DNA of 64,000 nt from Nageia nagi (taxonomy: Eukaryota > Pinophyta): contig JBITNC010000001.1 of assembly GCA_050084985.1 (NCBI GenBank), forward strand, positions 211,544,001 to 211,608,000. The letters are read 5' to 3'. The position numbers were made by a program, and so were the translations under genes. Under the pieces are notes generated by a model that did no database searches, was not told where the DNA came from, and saw nothing but the letters and a program-made list of their open reading frames with translations. Every line of letters starts with the position of its first letter. Within the stretch, counting starts at the first letter, position 1. Shown here piece by piece: positions 47,236 through 58,699 of this stretch.

Positions 47236-47640
47236 ATTGATTTTTACTGAAACTTATGACATCATCCTTCAAAATCCTTGAGCTCTAATGATGATTTGGT
47301 TTTCTTTGGGACTTGCTAATTTTCACCAAAAAAATATGATGTCATGCTTTGAAATCCTTGGGTACTATTATATTTTAGTTTGATCGAGACTCATTTTTTA
47401 GCTAAAATTATGATGTCATCTTCTAGAATGGGAAAGCTCTATAAAATTTTTGATTTCTTTAGTACCTATTGATTTCCATAAAAAAAAGGTGGCATCATCT
47501 CCTGAAATCATCGAGCTTTGTCAATGATCCCCAAGAATCTATGGTGCCTACTACCTATTCTGGGAATAGCTAATTTTGATTAAAAATTGTGACATCATAC
47601 TTTGAAATCCTTGGGTACTATTTACTTTTTTCAAAAAATA
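47236..47640. repeat. Degenerate tandem repeat, about 75-100-bp period, 5 copies
   Basis: ATGAxxTCATxxTTxxAAAT-like landmarks lie at 47256, 47336, 47410, 47489 and 47589, each followed by CCTTGGGTACT or CCTTGAGCTCT-like text and TGATTTTxAC-like text. Substitutions and indels are frequent. Confidence 0.65.
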
Positions 47641-48201
47641 AACTCTGCATATATATACAAGTCTTGGACTTTCATGCCAATGACTCTTAGAGACTCTAAG
47701 GCAACAAATATGATTTCGAGCAATTTTGATACATGACTTCTTAAGTGTACTTGGAGAAGATGACATGATTTTCAAGAACTCTAAAATTTCGATTATTAAA
47801 GAGTAAAAGAATACAAATTTAACATAATTCTTTTTGATAAAATCTTTGGGTGACTTTATTTACATATTTCCCAGGTATTGAAGAAAGACAAAAGTCCTGA
47901 GCGACTTTATTTACAAAATGACTCCTGACACTTTAGGGAATAGGAATGAGAAAGGGGGAAGGGTTTAAACAATACAAGGTGTGAAGACTCTAAAAGAATG
48001 GTGATTTCTTGGATACTCTTATATACATAGCTTTTGGGTATTAAGGCAAATGAAATAATAAAGAATAGTAAGATTACCTAGGTTTTGAGTATTATTTTGG
48101 AGGAATATAGCAAGTTATCAAATTTTATCATTCCACTATCAATATGTTACCAGACAAAATATGTATTTTGAAATGTATATTAATATATTAAGCAACACAA
48201 G

Positions 48202-48543
48202 TGTACATCAAGATAATTATATATGGGTAGTAGAATACCTATGATCTGATAAATTGGAGCAACTGTATTTAGAGTCCATAGTAAATCATTATAGAGAGAT
48301 GAGAGATACAATATATAGATATTAAGCTTGCTAGTTGGGTCATTAGACTTGATAGAATAGTTTTAAGATAGTCTTAGATTTGTATTTGCTTAGATACTTA
48401 AGGTAGTATGGATATGTAGATAAAGTCCATATTTGAAGGGATTAATTATGGTAGTAGTATTTTACAAATTGATTATAATCATATAATATGTTTAGAGAAA
48501 AATGAGTTTAGTCATGAGTTTCCATTATATGATGTTAATGATT
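48202..48543. repeat. Direct-repeat unit X, left copy, first part
   Basis: Starts TGTACATCAAGATAATTATA and matches 56790-57150 (shared AAATCATTATAGAGAGATGA, AGAATAGTTTTAAGATAGTC, AAAGTCCATATTT, TCATGAGTTTCCATTATATG). The copy is cut at 48543 by the hAT-like insertion and resumes at 56096. Confidence 0.82.
48535..48543. repeat. Target-site duplication of hAT-like insertion, left
   Basis: ttaatgatt, identical to 56096-56104. The intact counterpart in the other X copy (about 57140-57149) has one such site, tttgatgatt. Confidence 0.75.
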
Positions 48544-49009
48544 AAGGTTCATTTTAGCCATGAATATTCACTGATAAGTGAATTTTAGAAATTCTAAAGA
48601 TGCAAATTGATAAATTTTTTAGTTACAATAACACCCATGTTACCAAAAAAATTCATTTTTCATTTTTTTCCATCCTGAGTTGCCAAGTCATATTAATATT
48701 TTAAATTAAATTTTTATTTTTTTGCCAATATTTTCAAATAATAAATAGTTGACTTCCCCTTGAAATTATAAATTATTATTTATATTTCAACTAAATCATC
48801 CAATATAAATAACTTAATCTAAATTTGATACATCCATTATTATTTTCTTCTAGATCTCCTTTGAGTGAGCGTATCAACTCAGCCTATAGGATCTGAAAAG
48901 AGTTACAATAATCGATGAGATCCTATTCTTAGTCTTGTTATGTTTTATAATATTTGTAATTATATTTATGGAATTGATTACATATACCTCTAAATGAAAG
49001 CAAATGCCT

Positions 49010-49355
49010 TCAGATGGTGGCATCTACCTTTGAATAGCTACTTTTGCTTTTGAATGATGGCATCTACTTTCAAATGATGGCATCTACCTCCATATGGTAG
49101 CATACTACCTCCATATGATAGTAGCATGCTACCATTTAGTAGTAAAATGCTATTTTCTAGTAGTAGAGTTCTATCATTCGGTAGTAGAAAGCTACCATAT
49201 GGTAACATGATGCTATCATTAGGTAGCAAAATACTACCATCTAGTAGTAGAGTTCTATCATTCGATAGAAGAAAGCTACCATCTGGTAATATGATGCTAC
49301 CATTCATATGCATGCTACCATTCGGTAGCATTTTTCCTCCAAATAGTGGTAGCAT
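49010..49355. repeat. Left subterminal palindromic repeat cluster
   Basis: Many alternating, partly inverted copies of short words such as GGTAGCATGCTACCATT, ATATGGTAGCAT, AGTAGTAGAGTTCTATCATT and GAAAGCTACCAT. Because the unit is close to self-complementary, open frames arise on both strands (49355-49038 and 49126-49362) with matching SILLP/DGS-type repeats; these are not genes. Subterminal repeats bind the transposase in many hAT elements. Confidence 0.7.
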
Positions 49356-49432
49356 TAGGTAAATGGTTTTCTAATCTTCATTTGTTTGGCACAATATTAA
49401 AAATTTTGATTCACATATTAATTGTAGATACT

Positions 49433-52130
49433 ATGGATTTTAGGAACAATAGTAAAAGGGGATGAAGAAATGGTATATTATCTTATTTTTCTAATGGGCA
49501 ATTGCAAAATGAAGGAAATCAAAAGGCATCTTCAATTAATATAGGTACTTGTCTTATCTACAATTTTTAATGTAAGACTTGCAATTCCAAATGTATTATC
49601 TTTGATATATTTAAAATACAATGTGAATGTTGAATTATAAGAGATATCATTTTATCTTTGATATGCAAAAAATCCCAATAATCATGTGGCACCTAATGAT
49701 AATGTTGTTATTGTAATTGATGTACAAGCACTCACAATTAAGTACCCTACAAATGGACCACCTTCGCATGATGATAATCCTAACACATCTATAAAAAAAT
49801 ATTTAGCAAAATGTACAAACAAATCTATAGAAAAATCTACAGAATAAAATAATGGCAAGTTGAGAAGAAAAAGAAGCACAAAATGGATTATTGGAAGATT
49901 TTTTTAGGTCAATTGGGTGGAAAAATATCCATTCATTGAACTAATTGACCCTAGTGATGAAAATGATCCAATTTAATGCAAATGTAAGATATGTTTTTGT
50001 TCAACAAAAAGATAACATCAAATGCAACTAAAAATAGATACAATCAAAAAATATTGTGGTGAATTATATTACAACAAAATAAATGAAAATGGGAAAATAA
50101 TTAAGTGTTGTAGGGATAAAACTGATGATGAGTGTGATCACTTATGATATCAGGTAGAATATGAGAAGTACATGAAGGAAAAACAAGATCTCCAATAGAA
50201 AGATGGAACACTAGAAATACATTTTGAAAAAATTAGTGATGCAAAAATGTTAGCAAAATTTACCTAATTTTTTGTTATCTTCCATATTCTTAAATAGGGT
50301 AGGCCTATTTTTTATTTTTTAAATTTTAAAGTTTTATATCGAAGAGTTGGATTACAAAATTTACCATAAAAGCATTGATTAGAGACAAGTACTTGGGAAA
50401 TGGCAAAAATGTTTATCAATGGTTGAGATTGAGAATTTGAAAGAAAAAGTTCAAAAATAATAATTTATCACTTTTACTTGATGAAGTTATAGCAGTGGAC
50501 AATACGTCATGGGTTTGCATGCATGTATATACTTTTTAGAATAATTGTAAGATATCATATCTATTGAATTTTCATAAAATAGAAGAAAATTACAATGCAA
50601 AAAATCTTTACAAGTTAGTTGTTTCTAACTTAAAAGATTTTGTTGGAATGGATGATTATGAAATTGCTACAAAATTGATATGTGCTGAAGCATATGGTGC
50701 ATTAATATACAAGGTAATCATATTGATCTTTGTGTTAGATTAGAGACTATAGTTGCTCCATAAATGATCCTCATTCATTATATGGTGCATAGAATGAACC
50801 TTGCATATAGAATTGTTAGCATTTTTATAAACATATCAAAAGTGGAAGAGCTTATTCATGACTTACATGCATATATCGCAAGAATTCCAAAAAGATATAG
50901 GGAGTTCAAAATTTTATTTATTGGAATAACTGATAGAAATAAGCTTTTAAAAGATGTTGATACAAGATGAATTTCATTGTATATGAACTACCAAAAAGAG
51001 TTTTACATGAATATCTATCTTTAACTAGTTATATGTATGAACATTGTAATGTAGTTAATAAAGCAAAAGATTTACTATTCACTTGACATATTTTCAAATA
51101 TTGTTGATATTATGCAAAATTCTTTCGATGTTATAGGAAATCAATACTTTAATAAAATATGCTCAAGAAAGATCGATATATATTATATATATATTTGAGA
51201 AAATGGGTATCTTTATCAATGGATATGCTTTATATAGGTGAAGACAATTTTAAAGTTCCTTTATTTCAAAGATGATAAACTTTGACAAATATTAAATATC
51301 CAAACAATTTTTTGAAATTTAATATCAATGATCATTTTTTTATAAACGTGAAATAAAAGTTGATATTGTTGCATGTTCAAAATATTCTAAGGGATTTGGT
51401 TGGAGAAGAATATGAAGATAAACCTATAAATTATCTTCTTTTTTGTAATTGTATTTATGACACACAGATGAATTTGAGAAATATTTCTATAACCTTAACC
51501 AATGATATCCATGAATAATTTCAATGAGATGATTTACTTAAATCAATGGTTGTTATAAACCCTAAATTTTGAAATACAAATAATGGTGAATAATTAATTC
51601 ATGATTTATTTCATAAAAACATGGTAATTCTTAGATCACATTTTGGTAAAGTTATAGAAGTAAATAGACTAAAAGTTAATGGTATTTTAAATAAAGAGTT
51701 GTTGACAAAACAAGCCAACCATTTTGAACTTATTATGATTGATCAATACTCTTTATTATCAGAACCAATAGAAAATGGTGTTATTAAAAATCTTTGGGTA
51801 AAACTTTATCTAAGTATAGTTCTTCAAGATAGTATTAGTGAGTATTTTAGATTATATGAATTTTATCAAACAATGATTTTTGGGTTCTATTAGAGACAAA
51901 AGAGTATTCAGTGCTTTATCTTTTATTAAATTCAAGCTTCAAAATAAACTAGACAAAAATTTGGATACATGTATTAGATTATATGTTTCCCCTTATGTTG
52001 TGAATTCTTTTCCCATAGAAAGGTCAATGGATTTTTAATTTTCTATTGCACAAAGGAGACATTTAGATAATCATGCAAAAAATGCTCTAACAACAACTTG
52101 CACACCAACACCAAAAAAAGCCAGAATATA
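49433..52130 (+). pseudogene. DUF4371 / hAT-like transposase pseudogene
   Basis: ATG at 49433 opens MDFRNNSKRG; a GT donor follows at 49545, and a second exon begins near 49730. Blocks in order are a basic KLRRKRSTKW, VEKYPFIELIDPSDENDPI with CKCKICF (TTF/BED-like zinc finger, 49915-50010), LLLDEVIAVDNTSWVCMHVY (about 50475), LKDFVGMDDYEIATKLICAE, MILIHYMVHRMNLAYRI (the conserved HCxAHRxNLA stretch, 50764), HAYIARIPKRYREFK, DVDTR then a stop where RW is expected, LLTKQANHFELIMIDQYSLL, and the hATC dimerisation end VFSALSFIKFKLQNKLDKNL (about 51905). The enzyme would cut and paste the element using an RNase H-like fold. Many stops and shifts make it inactive. Confidence 0.85.
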
Positions 52131-52374
52131 ATAGGTTATCGAAGGGTTTGAATTTAAAATATTTGACTAAAACATATTGTTGAAGGGTTCGAATTTCAAA
52201 TACTTGTAGTTATGTATCTTTTAGTTTGCTAATCAAATTTGTTACATATTATTATTGACTTATAATTGAAGTTAGTATTTTTGCATTTTTGTGTAAAGTA
52301 TTTGTTAAATGTTATTTTTATGTAAAGTATTTTCTTATAAAACATTAAAACATTTTTGAAATTCATTTCAAATT

Positions 52375-52625
52375 AAACATTTTCATATCAAATATTTAAA
52401 TTTGAACAAACACAATATTTCAAACATAACATAACAATCAACCATAACATAACATTCAACCATAACATTTTCATATTAACTATTTAAATTTGAACAAACA
52501 TAATAATATAACATAACATTCAACCATAAAATTTTCATATCAACTATTTAAATTTGAATAAACATAATATTTCAACCATAACATAACATTCAATCATAAC
52601 ATAACATTCAACCATTTTGAAAGAG
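52375..52625. repeat. Tandem repeat between the two convergent genes
   Basis: Three imperfect copies of CATTTTCATATCAAxTATTTAAATTTGAA-like text start at about 52379, 52467 and 52530, linked by iterated CATAACATAACATTCAAC. It fills the gap between the 3' ends of the transposase and the minus-strand gene. Confidence 0.75.
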
Positions 52626-52719
52626 TATTAAAAATAGTCTTAAACCAAAGTACTTTAAACCATTAAAGTAGTTTCAATAGTAATTTAAACCAAAGTAGTC
52701 TCAACAATAAGATATCAAG

Positions 52720-55560
52720 TTAATATGCCTCTCTTCCTTCTCCTCCTCTTGAACCTTATGGCTCATATAATGAAAGATCAACAATAGCAGTTGCTTCAGC
52801 AAGATTACATAATATATCTCATTCTAAGGTAGATGCATTATTTGCTGGAAGCAAGATCAAATCTATAGTTGTATTCTTTTTCCATAAGATATCTTGATCA
52901 AGTTGATGCTCCTTGATTGTCAGAACATAAACATTATTCATTTTTCTTAATTGAGCCATTTCATCTTTCATCTACATGATTGTGCTCACACTTTTTTTGT
53001 AGTTTTCAAATGAATCTTAAACATTTGAACATCTTTTATCAATTTATCATATCTTGCATGTAGTCAAATAAGAATATAAAAATATTAAAACTTAAGAAAT
53101 TTATATTTTTAAAACATAAACAAAAATATGTAAAGATTGGAAAGTACATTGTTACCTCATCTTGTTCCTTTTGGGCCTTTGCAATCTCTACCAATTTTTT
53201 ATCTCTTAACTAAAGATCATACTAAGCTTGAGCTTTTGCATTTAAATTTTCCAAATGGTTACACATAATACCCATTACATTCTCATCATATCCACTTTAC
53301 ACATTGATTGAACATGCTTGTACTTGAACCCTTAAATTTTCTATTTTTGTAGGTTCATTCTCAACCAATTTATACAAAGAATCTCATTGAGAATGATTGT
53401 GATAATGGGTATTGATTTCTTTTATCAATGATTTAGCTCATACTTCCTATGTATTTAAATAATTGACATTATCCAATACAATGTCATTCGATTGTGCTAA
53501 AGTATCATCTGAAATAATCGCATTCAATGAAAAGTATGTGAGTTCATCATCTATTTTACTGATAGTGTCCTACACGTTTTATGGATGTGGTGCAAAACTT
53601 ATCTGTTAAGGATGACAATGTTGAGAAACATTAACTTGAATCTAAATAATATCATGGATGCTCAACTAAGGATTTGAACCACTATCAATTCCCAAACAAT
53701 CCACATCCAATGGTATATTTTGCAAACTTATAATGCCAACACTCTATACATCCTCTAAATCAAGATCAAGAAAAGAAGATATTCTCAGTAAGTTAACATT
53801 TTGTTACTCATAAAAGGATGATCTTGTTGTAAATTGAGACATTTTGCTACTCTTCTTATGGAGACTGAATGTGGAACAGGTGGTGGAGGCATAGGTGACC
53901 TCTTTTTTTGAGAAGTTGACCTGCCATATGTATCAAAAAATGTGTATTATGAAATATGAACTCATTTTTAATAGATAACAAATTTAGAAGAAAAAAATCA
54001 AAAATATTTACCTAGAGGAGTAGATGATGTAGGTTGCATCTGTTGACTTGTAAAAATGGGATGTTAATTAGGTGAATCTGCCATTTCTTGATCTAGAATT
54101 ATGATAACCAGAATAGGAACTACATGCAAATATATATTAAAAAATTCACATGGTAACATGGTGCTACTGTGTGTTGGTATGGTGCTAGCGTGCAGTAGCA
54201 TGGTGCTACTAGACGGTGGCATGATGCTACTATGCAGTGGCATGATGCTACTGGGCAATGGCATTATACAAAATATTACAACTTTACCTCCTTATTCTAT
54301 TGGACCTTCAACACATTGGACTTCTTAATCTCTAATTCCAAACTCAAAAGTTGAAGTCCTTTCAAGATAGCTCCTTTAGGGAATAGTTACATTACCTTCT
54401 CTTACAACCATAATAATATGTTAAAAAAGTTAAATAATTTATATAATTGAATAACAAAAATATGTCAACTATAATTAAAAAAATGTGTGTATTCATTTTA
54501 CTTTCACCAATAGTAGGAGGTGATACATTCCTTATTTTTCTAGTAGCCAATCTTCTAAATATTAATGGACTATTAGTATCTACAGACTTGATATCACCAC
54601 TACCTTTAGGATGAACTCCTCTAAGTGTTGCCTCCCTTTTTTTTGATGTTTATTCTTCCTAATACTGAAACAATATAATTTTGTTAATATTCATAAAATA
54701 ATTATTCAAATTTAAAAATGTTAACTTAAATTTTGAAATGATTATGATTTGCAGATACCTAAATTTCTTCAATTGGTAAAGCTATTGCATTCATGTGTGA
54801 ATGCAATGTTGTTGGAATTGGAGTTATATTTACTAAATTATGAAAAGCTTCATAATGAAAAGCCAAAATAAAATTTATCGATGCCATATAACTATTACCA
54901 TTTTGAAGGGAAAAGTTTAGATCATGTTTAATCCTATCTGAAATATATGCACACCAGTCATATTTTTACCACTCAACAAATGAAGGATGTAAACTATAGA
55001 TCAGGTTGGAATATCTGATGTTTTGCCTTGCAAAATAATTTTGGCTTGAAAAAATTCACATATTTCTTTGAAGTAATCATTTAAGAAATTTTTATATACA
55101 ATTCTTCTTTTGTTTTGATATTCTACATAAAATGGATGTAAATAATTAATAAAGTTTAAGTTATAAATTAATGGACAAAGTTAACTAAAATGAATTTTAA
55201 AAAGTAACTTACCATTCAAGTTAATATAATATGGTAAGTTGACTTTAAATAGTGTTTGTCTTCTAGATACAAGAAGGTTTTTTATATAACTTTGAGTACC
55301 TCATCACCATGATGTGGTAAACTAGTCAACTAACCTACGTTTGTAGGATAAATACCAAATGAAAAGCTCCTTGATTCTGTTATCACATTAAACCTTGGTT
55401 ATTTAGTATCATAACAAGACATAAGATAGTCTAATAAATTGGAATTTGTTTCAAATTGAGGCATAAAAATAAGGCCTCCAAGCATTGTTTGGTCCACCCA
55501 ATCTGAGTAACAATTTGGAGTAAAAAATATAAAATACTAGGGCATGATAATTTTCTATAG
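52720..55560 (-). pseudogene. Multi-exon gene of unknown function carried by the hAT-like element
   Basis: Reading leftward, protein-like stretches are bounded by GT-AG sites. Exon down to 55213: SDWVDQTMLGGLIFMPQFET, FNVITESRSFSFGIYPTNVG. Exon 55122-54759: NKRRIVYKNFLNDYFKEICE, YDWCAYISDRIKHDLNFSLQ, MASINFILAFHYEAFHNLVN. Exon 54664-54502: REATLRGVHPKGSGDIKSVD, RRLATRKIRNVSPPTIGESK. Exon 54400-54288: LFPKGAILKGLQLLSLELEI. Exon about 54092-54012: EMADSPN. Exon 53920-53156: RSPMPPPPVPHSVSIRRVAK, then a Lys/Glu/Gln-rich helical stretch ending VEIAKAQKEQDEV. Exon 53052-52720: MKDEMAQLRKMNNVYVLTIK, end TAA. The last two exons suggest coiled coils. Phases agree at three of the junctions; stops are mostly TAA/TAG at likely Gln codons. 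I recognise no family. It may be a transposon accessory protein or a captured host gene. Confidence 0.6.
54125..54287. repeat. GGTAGCATGGTGCTAC repeat cluster inside an intron
   Basis: Six or so units of the form GTAGCATGGTGCTACT / GTGGCATGATGCTACT in tandem, about 28-30 bp each, related to the clusters at both ends of the element. It lies wholly between the 54400-54288 and 54092-54012 exons of the minus-strand gene. Open frames on both strands here are by-products. Confidence 0.75.
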
Positions 55561-55884
55561 GAAAATCAATAGTTTATGGAAGATGTGGGATGGGATTTTG
55601 TAGGCATGTTAAATATTATGGTAATAACTATGGCTAAAAGTAAAATATTGTAGTAAAAAGTGATTAAGGAAAGATAACAAAAATAATATCTCTAACAGGA
55701 TAGAATAATTCAAAAGTGCCACTTAAATCTTATTTATTGAAAAAGTAGACCACATGGCATCCTACTATAAGCTGGAGAGAAGATTTGATGAAAATTGTAG
55801 AAAGAGATAGCTCTAGATAGGTGGAAAAATGACATAATGAAATAAATGAGTCACTTATTCACCATTTCTAGAGAATAGACACAT

Positions 55885-56040
55885 GGCAGCATGACTTTGC
55901 ATGTGCAACGGTGGTAGTAGGTTGCAGTATGGTAGCATTCTGATATTTTCTATCGGGTGGTAGCAGAGTGCTATCAAAACTGCCACCATGCGGTGGCAAC
56001 CTACTACCTTTTGATTGTAGGTTGCTACCTATGAATCTAA
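55885..56040. repeat. Right subterminal palindromic repeat cluster
   Basis: GGTAGTAGGTTGC, GGTAGCATTCTGAT, GGTGGTAGCAGAGTGCTATC, CTGCCACCATGCGGTGGCA and GTAGGTTGCTACC form overlapping palindromes like those at 49010-49355. Confidence 0.7.
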
Positions 56041-56095
56041 TTCACTAAAAAAATTCCAAGCTACTTTTTAGAAAAGACTCTTAAAATTAATCATA

Positions 56096-56230
56096 TTAAT
56101 GATTTAATTTGGTTAATTACTAGCTCGCACTAGCAGACTAAAACTCCCCAATGTGTAGCCAAATTATTGCTCCCTTTTAGAGAAGGAAAAACATTAATGA
56201 GAAATAGATATTGCTTAAGGTATGGATTTC
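56096..56230. repeat. Direct-repeat unit X, left copy, second part
   Basis: Begins with the second ttaatgatt (56096-56104). Then TTAATTTGG, CACTAGCAGACT, GAAGGAAAAACATTAATGAG match 57145-57169 continued at 62690-62800. The left X copy is therefore 48202-48543 plus 56105-56230. Confidence 0.8.
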
Positions 56231-56789
56231 AATAGAAGGAAATGAAATGGTTGATAGGGATAAAATGCTTGATGAGGCCATCAAGTATGTTTAATTTATC
56301 TAGGCTTAAGTTCATGTTCTTGAATGTCTCTCTCATTTGTCCACATACAATATCTTTCATTTTGGTAAGCATGGAAAGAATTCCTAACATTTTGGTACTA
56401 TTAGAGGAAATATTGCTTGAGACTTCACCTTTATAGTGACCAAATGAAACACAATTGCCCAAAGTTAAAACATATGCTAGGATTTATGGAAGGATGAAGT
56501 TTCAACATAATGATAAAGCTCAATTTTTAGACCAAGGTGGGAATGTAAACTTGTGTATACTAGTGAACCTGCCTCAAGTTAAGATCTGATGGATTTCAAT
56601 AATGTGAAATCTGACCCTAAGGATGTTAAATTTCAACAATCCTTAAAGGTAACTCTGATGGATGTTCAATGATCAAATTAGAAGTCTAAGGATGATATGC
56701 CAATTTTGTAAGTTTGTTAAGAAGGATGATAGTCATAGCTAGGATAGTTCATGTAGCTCTAGTAGCTAGACGACAAAGACCCATAGATT
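56231..56789. other. Spacer between the two X copies
   Basis: About 560 bp without a recognised gene. A minus-strand open frame of 77 residues (56462-56229; TKMKDIVCGQMRETFKNMNL) has no known relative to me. If X is an LTR, this would be the internal part of a very short element, but no PBS or polypurine tract is evident. Confidence 0.4.
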
Positions 56790-57169
56790 TATAGCCAAGA
56801 TAATTATATCTAGGTGATAGAATACCTATGATTTGATGAATTAGAGAAATTGAAAGTATCGTAGTTAGAGTCTTTAGTAAATCATTATAGAGAGATGAGC
56901 GATGCTTTATACAAAGATTAAGTTTGCTAGTTAAGCCATTAGAATATTGGAATTGATAGAATAGTTTTAAGATAGTCCTAGCTTTATGTTTGTAGAGAGA
57001 ATTAACGTAGTATGGATATGTACATAAAGTCCATATTTTAAGGGATTAATGATGGTAGCAATTTTAAATACACTTTCATGATAAGCATGGAATGTTTTTG
57101 GAAAAAATGAGTTTTTCATGAGTTTCCATTATATGATTTTGATGATTTAATTTGGAAAAATAGTAGCTC
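56790..57169. repeat. Direct-repeat unit X, right copy, first part
   Basis: Partner of 48202-48543; cut at 57169 by the gypsy element and resumed at 62690-62800. Confidence 0.82.
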
Positions 57170-58337
57170 CATAAAAACCTAAATACAATTTTAGTGCAAT
57201 TTAATCAAAAACATACAAGTACTAGGGTATCTATATTAAGCCTCAATAATGCAATAATGCCAACATTTCACCAAGACTAGCAAATATCAACATGCATAAG
57301 CTCACAATGCCAACATCTAGCTATAACGTGCATGCAATAGTAAATATACCACAATGTTGCAATATGAAATCATATACAAGAAAAATATTAAGATCCAAGT
57401 GCCCAATAATTGTATTAAATATGAATAATGATAAATTATACAATGCCAAGCCCCCATGGTTGGATGTTGACCTCCAAGGAGCCAACTAGGGCACAATGTA
57501 TGTCTAGCATTATTGGATGGACGAATGATGTGTGAGACAATCTTACCCCCTTAAAATTTGAATCCTCTCTACTAAAGGATCCCTCCTCAAACCCTAACAA
57601 CCAACTAAATGGTAGAAGCTCAACCTTAGAATACCATTGGATGGGATAGGGTTTTATACCAAATTTGTAGAATAATAGGATCCCTCAACCTGTTAATCCT
57701 CCTAGATGTTGAACCTAGGGATCTTGCTTAGCGTTATGCTAATACTTCTATCCTCTAGATAGTATGAGAATAATATAAAATATTTGTATATCTAGCAGTG
57801 ATGCTTTATGGACTAAATCTAGATCTCACCTCAATGTCATCACCTAGTCCCCTCAAGCCCCAATGTTGGCACCTAAGAGTTATTCCAGGTCTAAAGTGGG
57901 TATCTAGGCCTCCCTCATGCTCCATATGGGTCTAAGAATGTATGTGTGGGTCTAGGAGGTATGCATGGGTACCTAAGGGGAAACATGGGTGTTATGAGCC
58001 AACATGGGGTCTAGAAGTCTCCCCAAGGTTGGTGCATGTGTATAAGTTCTCCCAATCTTAATGTTGGGGCTATTAAGTGCTTATCCATCTAATATGTGCT
58101 AAATAGACCTTAGGATTCATACAATCATGTATCAGGATCTCTAAGTATGCTAAAACACTCTAACCTACACTTATGAGGGAGACATCTTAATTGGGGCTCA
58201 CACTGAGGTCTAGTGATCCATTAAGTCTTATATCCCAAGTACTAACTTAAAATCATAATTAAATAATTAAATATAATACAAAGGTTGAATATGTTGGATT
58301 CCAAAATTAAGTACAATAATGTAACGGGGACATCATA
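57170..58337 (-). repeat. 3' LTR of gag-PR element
   Basis: In minus orientation TATGATGTCCCCGTTAC to CCTAGG-containing end near 57170. Aligns with 61503-62689 (shared CCAACATGGGGTCTAGAAGTCTCC-like and AAGCCTCAATAATGCAATAATG-like runs). Short open frames inside are not genes. Confidence 0.88.
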
Positions 58338-58354
58338 AAGCCTCCCCTCTTGAA
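58338..58354 (-). other. Polypurine tract of gag-PR element
   Basis: Minus strand CAAGAGGGGAGGCTT abuts the 3' LTR start, a canonical gypsy plus-strand primer. Confidence 0.75.
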
Positions 58355-58699
58355 TTGCTTACCCTTAAGAAATGGTAGAATGTTGCAACATATTATCTTC
58401 TAAAAATCCTTTAGCCTTGTTGATTGCAATCTGCTAGAGTGGAATGCAACTTCAATATGTCTCCTCCATAATGGAGGTCTCATGTGATATGTTGAAGTTG
58501 TATCCTCATATATTAATAATGCATGTAAACATTTTGATATGTTATTTCTATCACTCCTCACTAGGTGCCACATGGTTGTCCTTAGGAAACACAAGAGTGT
58601 ATATATATGGAAGTCTCTAGGAGAATGCATCAACAAAAACCTTAAGTAAATCATATGTGAGTATAAACAAGTGGAGACTTTTCTCCATATATGAGGCCA

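Larger units (their letters stand above)
48544..56095 (+). mobile_element. Two-gene hAT-like (DUF4371) transposon, decayed
   Basis: A 7.55-kb block is bounded by ttaatgatt on both sides (8 or 9 bp; hAT transposases make 8-bp duplications) and is absent from the second copy of repeat X. It holds a plus-strand DUF4371/hAT-like transposase (49433-52130), a convergent minus-strand multi-exon gene of unknown function (52720-55560), and clusters of palindromic GGTAGCATGCTACC-like repeats near both ends (49010-49355, 55885-56040). Terminal inverted repeats are weak: GGTTCATTTTA at the left end against GATTAATTTTA reading in from the right. A hairpin, ATTCACTGATAAGTGAAT, lies near the left end (about 48574). 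Both genes are broken, so it is immobile unless helped. Confidence 0.7.

Noticed and set aside
49038-49362. Open frames on both strands with repeated LLP/DGS or SSRVLSF units
   Set aside because: They arise from the palindromic repeat cluster, which yields mirrored frames on both strands.
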